A DNA stretch of 64,000 bases from Tanypteryx hageni (Eukaryota; Arthropoda; Insecta; Odonata; Petaluridae): the NCBI GenBank assembly GCA_028673005.1, contig CM054117.1, forward strand, positions 49,011,370 to 49,075,369, given 5' to 3'. Position numbers and translations under genes: made by a program. Below are positions 1-9,752 of the stretch, piece by piece. The stretch's first letter is position 1. Each line of letters opens with the position of its first letter. The notes beneath the pieces were generated by a model. The model saw nothing but the letters and a program-made list of their open reading frames with translations, did no database searches and was not told the DNA's origin.

Positions 1-2030
1 TGAAGCTTTGTATACCGCAGTGCGGGCCAAATACGATCTTTCAAATGACTGATTTGGTCGTGTGCAAATTTCAATGAGCCAGTTTTCAGAATTTTTTTAT
101 TGTTTATTAAGTATTATAATACGTATATTACATTCATTCGTTCATAATCATTCTGCATTTCGGTAGGTTTTTTGGGTTACCCAGCCCAATCTGTCTTTCC
201 CTTCCTCCTCTAATGCCCATTCCCTCCTTTTAATATATCTGCTATTCCTTTCCTCTTCCTACTTCTTTGCCTCTTTCTTAGCATCCTCCCTTCTGCAGAC
301 CGTTACCTTTCTAAATTTGATCCACCCATTTCTTGTCTAATTAAACTCCTCTCTTCCCCTGCTGCATTTAAGCCTTCATTTGTTTTTTTCTCATTCAAAC
401 TAAATTTTCCCGTCTATGAAATATCCACACCTAAGCTGCCTCTAATCTGCTCACATCTTCTTTATCTCATTGTCCACTGCATTCACGAACTCGAAAGATT
501 TTGTTTAGGTTTCATAATTATATCTAATGATACTTCCTACCAACAAATATACGAATATGAATGTCTAAAAGAAAGGTAAGTGATGTTAGGCCCGCAGGCC
601 GTAGTTTGGAGATCCTTGTTCTATGCGAATTAACGCATTCATTAACTTCACTCTCACAGGTTTAAAACCGATCCTACGCGAGTGTACTTTCGTCACGTCG
701 AACTATAGGTATTACGAAGAGAAAATGACCTCTCTATCTCACTCTCCCACGGAATTTTCCAGCGGAAGACGGTTACATTTTCATCAAAATATGATCCTCG
801 CCCGAGTCGTGAGTTCGTGTTTCCTCTCCGAAAAATCAGCTCGTATGGGACGGTGAAAACACAGATGATATTGGTCATGTTCTGGGACAAATCGGTCCCT
901 CCGGAAGACAGGACGTGTGTTCTTTCAGATTGCTCCCGACCGATTATTTCGCCCGGGAAAAAGACGTGATTTAACGCGGCGAAGTGTAAGAAAGGCCGGG
1001 ATCGAAAAGTTGAAAAAAAGACTAAAAAGGTAAAAAAAATTAACCGTAAATTTTTTTCTGTCTAATCTCACGAATTTTTTTTTACGAAATTCCCTTCTCC
1101 TCTCACTTGTTTTTTATAAAACCTCTCTCTTCATCTTCCTCTCTCTCTGTACGGTTTTCTTTTCCTCTTTCTCTCTCTCTCTCTTCGCCGTCAAGGCCAA
1201 AACAGCATGTTTCGAAATTAACCACACAACTTAAGTAATTTTTTCGAAGTATTTTCGAAACGGACACGGAATTGCGATTATCACGACGAATAATCCTTCC
1301 TTTTTGCTTGCTCCTTTAGTTTCATCCTTTAAATCTCATTGCTTGGTTTTATTTATGTTACGTTTCTGTATAGTAACATAATTTACGCCATTATAAATAT
1401 ATACATGCACGCGCATATGCGAATTTTGTTGAAATATAGTTGACAAATTCAAGAAATGTTTCGAAACAAGTGAGTTACATTGAAGACACGGTTGTTCCTT
1501 TAATTGCGAGTGGGCGTAGAAGTCGAATACATTCCAAATTAAGTAATTGCCAAAATAGATAATATCGGTCCTTTTGCCACATGGAATGTTAAAAGCTAAG
1601 AGATATTTTCACATTTGACGCCTCCTGCAACACGTCTTTGGTGGATTTGGACGAATGAAAACTAAAATTTAAAATGTTCTCTCACGTGGATATCGTAGTC
1701 TTCCTGATAGAATAGTAACTCTGAAGTTTTTCCTTTCTCCTATACGAAGTACATACAGTGCTGCGATCGTGAATCGAATAAGAGATTTTTATTACTATAC
1801 CCGTTTTAGGTGCCCTTGAGACCGAAAATGTGGTTTTTACGATTCCCTCTAGGTTGTAGCTTGTTATTCGTAGTCTGACGCCTGTAGTCTGTGTGCGACT
1901 TAAAGGGTTAAGGTGTTATACAGAACCTAAAGAAATCACGTATTTATATGAGGTATCATAAGGAAAAAAGCCTGATTGAAATGAACCATATTGCGCAACA
2001 ATGGACGGTAGTTTAGTATTGTCTATTTGA
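1..2030. other. Unrecognised non-coding stretch
   Basis: No gene or repeat that recurs in the window was recognised. A pyrimidine-rich run lies at about 188-440 and a CT-rich run at about 1130-1190. A CpG-containing patch at about 640-990 has short open frames on both strands (about 65-77 codons), which look incidental. Confidence 0.5.
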
Positions 2031-2160
2031 AAACAAGATGATCCAAACGGAACTTATGATGCCTACTTTCCATTTACTCATTTATTTAATACTTATATTG
2101 GCTTTAATAGCTTTAAAGTCATCGCGGATGACCAAATTTCATAATTTAGCATTATACACC
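2031..2160 (+). repeat. Dispersed repeat family E, left piece of copy 1
   Basis: The sequence from AAACAAGATGATCCAAACGG onward recurs at 9753 on the same strand and near 22520 on the opposite strand, with shared text down to an AAATTTCATAATTTAG-like stretch. The copy is cut off near 2160 by the foldback-like element and resumes near 3985. The 91-codon open frame across it is half family E and half 21-bp repeat, so it is not a gene. Confidence 0.75.
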
Positions 2161-2170
2161 GTTTCCCGGG

Positions 2171-2290
2171 CTATTTTGACAATGCTTCGTCCTATTTTAA
2201 CAATGATCCATTTCATTTTGACAATTGTTCATGCTATTTCGACAGTGAACCATTCAATTTTGACAAAAGCTTATTTCATTTTGACAACTT
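2171..2290 (+). repeat. 21-bp tandem repeat array, left arm
   Basis: About 5.7 copies of a 21-bp unit close to CTATTTTGACAATGATCCATT. Because 21 is a multiple of three, the array stays open and reads as a heptad of the form x-ILTM-x-H. The same unit occurs in inverse orientation at 3358-3484. Confidence 0.8.
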
Positions 2291-3357
2291 TAATATCAGG
2301 CTGTTATCATTAGAGGTTCAGTAACTCGGTAGAATATTTGAATTTTTAGACTGGTACGTAAAGGCAAATAATGAAGAATTTCTCTATTATTATACTATTA
2401 TATATATATAATACTCTACATAATTCTGTTGGTCTGTCCGTCAGAATGCGGCTTTGATTCGTATTGAGTGAAATCTGAAGCTTGATCGCGATTTTTTAAC
2501 ATGTTGAACGCTCGACTGCCACGATCTTTTAACGTGTCTTGACAAATTTCCCGATTATGTTGATAATTGAAATTAGGTAGAGATCCTTGGTTTAGATATT
2601 ACGAGGCAATGACAGAAAAATTCCAAAAAAGACCCAGATTCGACTCCAGGAGATAAGGAAGGGGAGTGAGAATGTAGGAAGGAGAAAAGAGAAATGAGGG
2701 AGAGATAAGGAGAAAGGGGGAGAGAAAAAGCTTTTTTTCCTTAGTGGTAAACAATAGGTAGCCCTAACATTGCCCTACAAAGCATCAGGGTACGAAAATT
2801 AATTTCCGTAAAATTTTCTCTTTTTTCACTAACTGGGCACCTGTAAACTCAATATAAAAAACGTGGAGTACCAATTGAGCGCTTTGATTTTTAACAATAA
2901 AATTTGACGTTCGATCAGCTGCTTTAGAATCATATTGAAAACGTGTTTGCTAAATGGAAAGAATCAGTAAGTCGTGAAAAATCAGAAAAGGAAGTCGAGT
3001 TGTTGGAATTGATCAATAACGGAGCTGATTTAATATTTTAAAAATGATTTCGCTGCTTTCTACAGACATATGGCAACTTGCATTCCTAGATGTACCTATC
3101 AAAAAAAAAGTTCTAAATGATTAAATACATGTCATTTTGATAATTTAAATAAAAAATATGTATGTATGTTCATGTAGTTCTGGCAAAATGTATTCCTGGA
3201 ATGCATTTATGGTCAGTTTTATATTTAAATTCTACATCCTAGTATTCTTACTGTGTTGTGTAATATACATATAATATAATAAATAATCAACAATTTTCAG
3301 TTGATATTATTTTTCCAAAATATCAAATAAATTGAAATGTAACTTAATGATGAAATC

Positions 3358-3484
3358 CACAATACTGTGAAAATAATATGTGAAATTGTCAAAGTTAAAT
3401 GATGCATTGTCAAAATTAAATGAACCGCTGTCAAAATAGAATGGGTCATTGTGAAAATAGCATGAACCATTTTAAAATGAAATG
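3358..3484 (-). repeat. 21-bp tandem repeat array, right (inverted) arm
   Basis: Read on the minus strand, about six units match the left arm (for example CTATTTTGACAGCGGTTCATT). One unit is 20 bp long. The minus-strand open frame at 3297-3551 therefore gives the same heptad pattern as the left arm; both are products of the repeat and not evidence for a protein. Confidence 0.8.
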
Positions 3485-3561
3485 TACAGCAGCAGCTTAT
3501 TGCTCGCTGCTGTCGGTCTGCAGTTGTTCGGCAAACTAAGTGAACACGCATATCTGCACTT

Positions 3562-3919
3562 ATGGAGAGGACAAAAGCAAATGCAATTAAACTAATTGAA
3601 CTTTATGAAAAATATTCAGTTCCATGGGATGTTACATCTAGTAAACATAAACAAGCAAATAATAGAATTGATGCGCTAAGCGGAATCGGATCAAAGCTTA
3701 GCTGCGATATTGATTACGTAGAAAAAAACTGCCTCCTTAAGATCACAGCACTTTCAGGAGCTAAAAAAAGCGAAGAAAAGCAAGAGCAGTGGATCTTCGG
3801 CAGAGGATATTTACAAGCCTTCCTGGTATGGTTTCCAAATAAACACTTCGTCCATCGTCAAGAGTTCGATCACTACTAAACCAAAATGCAAGTTTCAGTG
3901 GAAACACACATCAATTTAA
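3562..3919 (+). pseudogene. Frameshifted MADF-domain fragment
   Basis: The frame opening at 3562 starts with a MADF-like helix (LIELYEKYSVPWD), followed by a stretch ending in CDIDYVEK. MADF domains are Myb/SANT-like DNA-binding modules found in Adf-1-type regulators and beside PIF/Harbinger transposases. After the A-run at 3722-3728 the match moves to another frame, which contains a LRSQ motif and then DIYKPSWYGF, the usual end of the domain. That frame stops at 3917-3919. The clean transfer between frames at a homopolymer indicates a one-base indel. The open frame to 3879 runs on in the wrong frame for its last 50 codons. Only the domain survives; whether it was a host gene or the accessory protein of a transposon cannot be decided. 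Confidence 0.75.
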
Positions 3920-3984
3920 GCCAGCATGTCGGCTTCACAACATGTGGGCGATTTTTTTATTGATGGAAACGTAGCTTAAGAAAT

Positions 3985-4140
3985 GCAATCGATAAGCAAA
4001 ATTTTACGATAAACATTAGAATCTTCATTCCTTTCCTCGGAGAAAAGTACGATGAATTTCAGATTTCCCATGTAAATAAAATGGGAAGGATAGTTCCTGG
4101 AATCGAACCCAATCGTCAATCTTCGCAACAAAAACTATCC
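3985..4140 (+). repeat. Dispersed repeat family E, right piece of copy 1
   Basis: Matches 10760-10975 and, inverted, 21980-22200. It contains a B-box-like GGAATCGAACCC on the reverse strand, closed by a 10-bp stem: AAGGATAGTT at 4086-4095 and AACTATCCTT at 4133-4142. The part of family E corresponding to about 9905-10755 is missing here and is replaced by the foldback element and MADF fragment. Confidence 0.7.
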
Positions 4141-4695
4141 TTACATTGGGTGATGAGGAACCTCAAGGTGAGCGGCAAAGCCACGAAAGAATTAGCGTAT
4201 AAATCCATTATAAGGCCAATATTGGAATATTCTACGAATTAATGCGATCCGTACGAAGTGGGGCCGATAAAAAAGTTAGAAAAGGTACAAAGAAAGGCTG
4301 CCAGATACGTGCTGGGGAAGCATAAGAAGACTGAAAGTGTAGCAGAAATGATAAATTCGCTAGCTTGGGAATCATTGGAAAATAGAAGGAGAAAAAATAG
4401 GCTATGTGGAATATTTAAAATATTAAATAAGGAAGGGGCATGGGAAAATTTATTAATTGGGATAGAGAAACCTAACTACATCGGAAAAAATACCATAGAT
4501 ACAAAATTAAATATAGGCCGCAAAAACTGACGTCGCCAAGAAGTCCTTCCTAAATCGAGGAATTTGTGAATAGAATGAGTTACCTGAGGAAATCTTTAAG
4601 CTATTTCCTAAATCGCTCAAACAATTTAAGAAAAAATGTGAATGTTTTTTGGAAGGTGACGATGGAGTCGGAAGAAGTAGTGTGTATGCTTGGTA
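4141..4695 (+). pseudogene. Non-LTR retrotransposon reverse transcriptase, C-terminal fragment
   Basis: The conserved C-terminal block of CR1/Jockey-group LINE ORF2 is readable: a RPILEY motif, then DPY, then LEKVQRKAARYV, then SLAWESLENRRRKNRL. It is 5'-truncated, typical of aborted target-primed reverse transcription. An in-frame stop lies at 4240-4242. A frameshift near the A-run at 4521-4526 moves the reading to another frame, where E-stop-NELP occurs: a TAG at 4571-4573 sits where family members have tryptophan (W-N-x-L-P). The final stop is at 4693-4695. The 89-codon frame at 4566 is the wrong frame. The piece is non-functional, and the exact clade cannot be set from this block. Confidence 0.85.
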
Positions 4696-5073
4696 GGGTG
4701 AAATACGGTGGGGACTTCGTGGACCCCGGGACTGCTACGGTAGCCGTGAAGGCCTACCATGAACCTCGAAAACTTTGGCTCCGAGAGTACAGGCTATTTA
4801 AGCATAGTGGAAAAAGTAATATGATTATTAATTAAATAATTTTTAAAATAATTGAGATTATTTGGACTAGTGCGTATGAGCACAATACATATTTTAATAC
4901 GTTTACAATGAGGGACTGTCAAAATATTTAATTATATTTTTTTTAAATTCTTTGTAACCCTGTGAATATTTTTTTGTTAAATCGTCTTCATTATGCAAAA
5001 AATGTTTAAAATAACTCTTTTAAATATCCCGCGAAAACGGCATCATGGTTAGAGAGAGATAGTAAGGGGTTCG

Positions 5074-5116
5074 TGACGTCATCGCATTCCTTACGACGCT
5101 TACGACCGTACTGAAA
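5074..5116 (+). repeat. Terminal inverted repeat segment, left
   Basis: Runs from TGACGTCATCGCATTCC through ACCGTACTGAAA and pairs with 6889-6932 read on the minus strand. Its palindromic TGACGTCA (5074-5081) is a perfect CRE/ATF site about 45 bp upstream of the THAP frame. Confidence 0.6.
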
Positions 5117-5126
5117 GTACGCAGTT

Positions 5127-5441
5127 TTGATACATCGTCCTGTTGCCTTTCCTGTTATCGTAGCTAAAGTGGAGAATACGGAACTTAAAAAGGGTTATAA
5201 GTATTGTCTGGTACCTCAATGCTTAAATACAACGATTAAAACTCCGAGAAAATTGTTCTTCACACTACCGAGCTCCTTGGGAAGAAATAAGAAGCGGAGA
5301 ATATTGTGGTTGAAAGTCATGAGGAGATACACATCTGATATATCGGAACGCACAACTGCATTTGTCTGCGAAGATCATTTTAATCTAAGTACTAGTTATA
5401 TGTATGTACGTAATTTTATTGCTTCGTATTTTAGTTTATGA
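5127..5441 (+). pseudogene. THAP zinc-finger exon, transposon-type
   Basis: A C2CH THAP DNA-binding domain is visible: C27 and C32 (CLVPQC), P40, aromatic F44/F45, P48, W61, then C81-E-D-H84-F85. The C-x4-C-x48-C-x2-H spacing fits the family. THAP domains lie at the N terminus of P-element, Kolobok and ISL2EU-type transposases and of some host regulators. Similarity stops after about residue 86, and a possible donor (AA|GTACTA, near 5388) follows, so the last residues to the stop at 5441 are probably intron. The first methionine is uncertain because no start context stands out. The position inside matching terminal repeats argues for transposon origin. No transposase core follows. Confidence 0.75.
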
Positions 5442-6222
5442 CTTATGTCGGCATTATATTGACATGATGCATATATTTCTGGAGAACGATGTTGAAAGAG
5501 TAAATTATATTTTTATGTCTCAAAGATTAGCATATATATTTTAACAAAACCTCCATAATGTAATATACCTATTCTAAATACGTAAGATCAAACTCACGGA
5601 AATCGTTGGGCTATGGGTTTATTAAGCAAATAATTACTGTTGCAGTGCATATATTTAAGTACCGAGTTTTTAAGCAAATACTTTTACAAATATTACATAT
5701 TAAGTTAGTTCTGTAATTTAAATATTTTAATAAATTTGTTTACATAATATGGTATGGCATGGTATTTTGAAGGACCAAGTTTTGCTAAATAAGGGCAGTC
5801 ATGACACTCCACAGACGTGACTAAATCTTCTTCTTCATCTACAGCTACACTCACTTCATAATCTCTTTATCTTATTCTCTGTTCGGGGTAAATCTTGCCT
5901 TTAACAATATAAATTTTTCCTTCTCACTTCAGTTTAACAAATCCAACAGTATTACTAACATAGTCTTTCCTCATTGACCTCAAAGGGAGAAAAAAGCCAT
6001 AGAAGCAACGATGAAATTCGCGACATATACAAAAGAGACTTGCAGTTATTACAAACACTTTTACAGATTTTCTTTTCACATTTATAGGTAATAACTAAGG
6101 CAGACAGACACTTAAAACAACAAACTTCACCACATTTTCTATAGACAAGACACACGGAAACTAATTTTATTCACATTCATTTTGTACATTTGTCAATATT
6201 TGACCCGATCATTCTGTAAAGG

Positions 6223-6254
6223 CAGATGATGGTGATTATTCACCGAAACCGGTC
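6223..6254 (+). other. Hammerhead-like motif
   Basis: CAGATGA (6223-6229) precedes a 5-bp stem GGTGA/TCACC with a TTAT loop, then GAAA and CCGGTC. The order matches the hammerhead core (CTGANGA, helix II, GAAA, helix III with a self-complementary ACCGGT, then C), but CTGA is CAGA and one extra T precedes the stem. Probably a degenerate copy without activity. Confidence 0.35.
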
Positions 6255-6585
6255 GTGTTTTACTTAATATATTTTGTGGAAACTAGCAAAAGTTTAATAT
6301 AAATACTATCTAGCATTGTTCATGTTATTTTATTGTGGAATTCCACGAAGTCTCGGCCTCGTCCATTACCTTTTGTATACTTATCTAACTATATTTTACT
6401 TACTAGATACTAGGACAGCATGGGAAACAATACATAAATAAATATTGTATAATATTAGTTAAAACTAGAGTTGTTTTATTCACTTAATATGGGAAAGCTG
6501 TTTTGAGACGTCAATATATCTTTTACATATCTTCTGCGTTTCAGTCGAAATAATAGTAATATTACAATAACTGGAAATAAAAGCG

Positions 6586-6804
6586 CTACATCGAACTTGT
6601 TTTATCAATTAAATGTAATACAAACATGTCCGCCTTCGCTCCACGCATTTCAACATCTGAATATTGCTCCCTACGACTTTTATTGTACTGTAAAAGCATG
6701 TACGAATCGACGTTGGGCAAATTGTCAGATCTGGCTACACAAAACCCTTCAGATGCCATTTTGCAAAACACAAAGCGAAATAAATGCAGGAAGGTGCAGT
6801 ACAT
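6586..6804 (-). pseudogene. N-terminal exon resembling YqaJ/SWIM-type transposon protein
   Basis: Reading from the second methionine (residue 16, near 6759), the frame carries N28-L-P-N-V-D33-S-Y-M and later S49-D-V-E-M-R-G55-A-K. I recall this layout from the start of a large arthropod protein family that continues into a SWIM-like zinc motif and a YqaJ nuclease domain. Neither is present here. The family's first exon normally ends about here, so the last residues may be intron. It faces inward from the right terminal repeat, opposite the THAP exon. The resemblance is from memory and unverified; the plus-strand frames over the same stretch (6597-6863, 6626-6823) are taken as shadows. Confidence 0.4.
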
Positions 6805-6888
6805 ATACCAATATTTCTTCTAAGAGAGCGGATAGAGGAAAACAACAGATTTATGTCTTTTAAGCTACTACTTCTATATTGGTACAAT

Positions 6889-6932
6889 GGCTTCTAGCAC
6901 GGTTAGGATGCTCGTGGGATGCGCTGACGTCA
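6889..6932 (-). repeat. Terminal inverted repeat segment, right
   Basis: Minus-strand partner of 5074-5116. Its TGACGTCA is at 6925-6932, upstream of the minus-strand gene remnant. Confidence 0.6.
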
Positions 6933-7209
6933 CTGAACACTCGGAAAACTTCGGCTACCTATCGGATGTGATCGTGTTCGGCATTAACTCGTCCGTTTTA
7001 AATAGCTTTTTTATAAATATCTGTTAAAAATTTAACGAAAAAACTTTATATTTGCCTATAACAGTAGACATACAATACAACTTCATAAAATTTTCGGTAA
7101 TTCCCGATATATGACAGTCCCCCATTCTTTTCTAAATTGGGTTTCACATTATATTTTAAATATATGACTATAATTGATGTAGCGTTGCCACCTGGCCAGT
7201 AGCCAACCT

Positions 7210-7385
7210 GCAACGATTGTAAATAAATAAATGTCTGATCCTCGGGAGCTCGGCCCATATAGCAAGGGATTTCCACCAAGTTCCATGAAAATCGGTCTAT
7301 TGGTTCAAAAGTTAACGGGGGACGACGGACAGACAGACACAACGACAAAACTATAAGCCTATTTACGTTCTGGAAAGTAGGCTAA
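7210..7385 (+). repeat. Dispersed repeat family E, terminal part of copy
   Basis: The run from GGAGCTCGGCCCATA through TCGGTCTATTGGTTCAAAAG and the GACAGACAGACAC tract to GAAAGTAGGCTAAA matches 10980-11130 and, inverted, 21830-21975. Confidence 0.75.
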
Positions 7386-7389
7386 AATG

Positions 7390-8247
7390 TCGATTTACTC
7401 AAAACTGACTCACTGGATTAAAATTCTTCCAGCTATAGAGTTTAATGTCATTAACAATACTAAATAAGTTATACTTCTCAAAAAAAGGAAATAGCGTACC
7501 GTAATGTTGTAAAATATAGAGTTTTACGCTCAGCTACCGCCAAGCTCCCCCCCCCCCTTACTCTCAACAACTCCAGCATTGCTGCTGAGAGTCTAACAAC
7601 GCATAAAAACTTATTAATGTAAGCAACGACATTGTTTAGTGTCGCAGAAGCTCACTGATATGAGATTTTGTGCGCCGATTTTTTTCTAATCACCGATAAA
7701 CCAAACAAAATTCTGGTCGGTTTGTTTCAAATGGAAAATAAAAGTGGCATCCTTTCTCGTTAGTAAAAAACACGCCGCGTATATTGTTATAGCATTCCCT
7801 TGCCCACGATAGGGAGGGACGGATGGAGTGGGAGAGAGGAGGACAGGAAGAGCGAGGCGCCCGTCGCCCACAACGCCAAATGAAATGCCTCGCAGTGTTC
7901 CGGCTGATGTGGGAAACCGGTGGGACGCAAGGAGTATAACCAGGTGTTAGGCCCGCGCAAAATTGCGCGTCTCGGAACGTACCTACGTGAGAAGTGGCTC
8001 TCCCTCTCTTTCCTCCTTCACTCACTCTCTCGGATCTTTGACGGAGATCCTTTCCGCTCTATTGACTCGCGACTCGTTTCTCTACCTAGACGCAGGCGCT
8101 AAAGCAACTGCCGCCCGCAGTTTTCGATGGGGGAAAAATAATAATAAAAATGTCCGACGCGTACGTTCCTGGCGTTTTGTTTTAATTTTTTTTTTCGACC
8201 CGTCGGAACCCGAAGAAAATTCGAATTATGAATAATTTTTTTTTCAG
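7390..8247 (+). other. Unique stretch becoming CpG-rich towards 8.2 kb
   Basis: The first half is AT-rich. From about 7790 the sequence has many CpGs and purine-rich runs, and it ends in a long T-tract followed by CAG at 8245-8247. Overlapping open frames on both strands (60-111 codons) reflect the higher GC and show no recognised domain. It could be promoter or 5' flank of a host gene. Confidence 0.35.
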
Positions 8248-8332
8248 CGGGGATCCGTCGAGCAGAGATCGTATCTAAAGGGAGAAAAAATAACGACCGG
8301 ACTCCGACCGCGCTGCGCTTGTGTTCTTCTCG
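8248..8332 (+). other. Candidate internal exon (85 bp)
   Basis: A T-rich tract ending in CAG (8245-8247) gives a strong acceptor, and CG|GTAAGT at 8333-8338 gives a near-perfect donor. The 85-bp interval is CpG-rich and open in two of three frames, so it could be coding or a 5' untranslated exon. No protein family was recognised. This is the best host-exon candidate in the window, on splice signals alone. Confidence 0.35.
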
Positions 8333-8339
8333 GTAAGTT

Positions 8340-9750
8340 GTTCAAAAGAATCCGTACTTTGAGTGTTTTTTAAGGCACGAAATAAAAGACTCGAGAAATC
8401 GTGGATGGATGATACCATCTTCTAATGCGGTCTGACCTGGAGATATTACGAAAAGCGTAAAAATTTAATGCATACCTCATGCGGAGTGTTTAGTTAAAAA
8501 TAATAACGCAGTCAAGCAGGGAAACTTTAAAAAAATACGAGCAATTTTCCGTGCGCAAAATTCTCCCAGCAATGTCATACCTAGCCACGATAATAGAATA
8601 AAAACTGAAAATTTCGATACAAAATGGGAGAAGAAACTCGGAATCGAGGTAAGTAATTCTATTACCTATGTTCAGCATTGGTCTGGACCACAAAAATTGA
8701 AGTCTTAATGGAAATTTTAAGGCATGCACGTAAAAGGATTATTGTGTATATAGCATAACATATGCTTTAATTATGTTTACTCACTAAACCATCCTGCTTA
8801 AAATGGCATCACTTTATTATTACAGAAAAAAACTTCCAACTGAATATAGCATAACTAAAATAATAGACGCAACAAAATAACATTATCGTGTTTTTAGGAT
8901 GTTTATTTATTACATTTTCAAACGTAGACGGTGTTTCTATTTCAATAAAATTGTAAGATAAACCACATGTACACTTTAATAACAATTTAGCAGTTTTTAT
9001 ATATAATTCATTTATTGCCAATTCTGGAAATTGGGAAATGGTACACAAAACATCTATTTGGCTATAGACGTAAACGAGGTTCATGCATAGAGATTGCTCA
9101 ATCAACATTTAAGTCACTTACATAATTTTCCAGATAATTTTGCAAACCGTGAAAAACTGGGTAAAAAATTAATAAATTTCAGCAAAAATTACATTTTTAA
9201 AACCTGACTATGTCTACAGAAAAACTCAACTTGAGCAACAACATCCATGATCGACATAGGTACTAAAATACAGAGTCCAAACATCGGTAACCCTGGGCCT
9301 TAAAGGTTGCCGGCTTTTTCATTTTTCTTGTTACTAGGCAACATGTTTATGAATATAGCCGACCACAAATTGTCTTATAAAGTTCATATAGAGTAAGAAT
9401 AACAAAATTGAACATTAAATCATAACAACGCTGTTCTATGCGTATTTCATTACCTAAATTCATCACTCTTCTCCGCTCACACAGGCAAGGGCTGTGTGAC
9501 GACAATTTGCTTCTCGTCCTTGGAGATCGAGCTGCTAGCGATTAGATTTTCGGTAGAGAAAGATTTTTTGCGCTACTTTCATTACGTTTTGCGAAAATTT
9601 CACTTAATTTAAAATGTTTCGCGCACTTGAGCTTTTCTGAAATGGATTGTTCTTGAATTTTATAAACGTTCCATGTCCAGTTGTCGGATAATTCAGCTTT
9701 TTTGGGACGCCGGATTTTGGAATGTTCTCGTTTGCAATTTGATACTTACA
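8340..9750. other. Unrecognised AT-rich stretch
   Basis: No domain or recurring repeat was seen. Two minus-strand frames of 79 and 99 codons (8490-8729, 8809-9108) have no recognised motif. It may be intron or intergenic DNA. Confidence 0.4.
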
Positions 9751-9752
9751 TT

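Larger units (their letters stand above)
2171..3484. mobile_element. Foldback-like element with 21-bp-unit inverted arms
   Basis: Two arrays of the same 21-bp unit face each other about 1.07 kb apart and sit inside family E. This is the architecture of foldback elements, whose long inverted repeats consist of short direct repeats. No target duplication was identified and the outer ends are unclear. The spacer has no recognised gene. The neighbouring MADF fragment may or may not belong to the same insertion. Confidence 0.5.
5040..6960. mobile_element. Decayed two-gene DNA transposon with a THAP exon (ISL2EU/IS4EU-like)
   Basis: Inverted terminal segments at 5074-5116 and 6889-6932 share TGACGTCA, CGCAT, CC, ACGA, ACCGT, CT and GAA in the same order. 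Just inside the left end is a THAP exon on the plus strand. Inside the right end, on the minus strand, is an open frame resembling the N terminus of proteins that carry a YqaJ nuclease domain. Two inward-facing genes of this kind fit my recollection of ISL2EU/IS4EU transposons. The DDE catalytic region was not found, so the copy is internally deleted. Outer ends and target duplication are unresolved. Confidence 0.5.
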
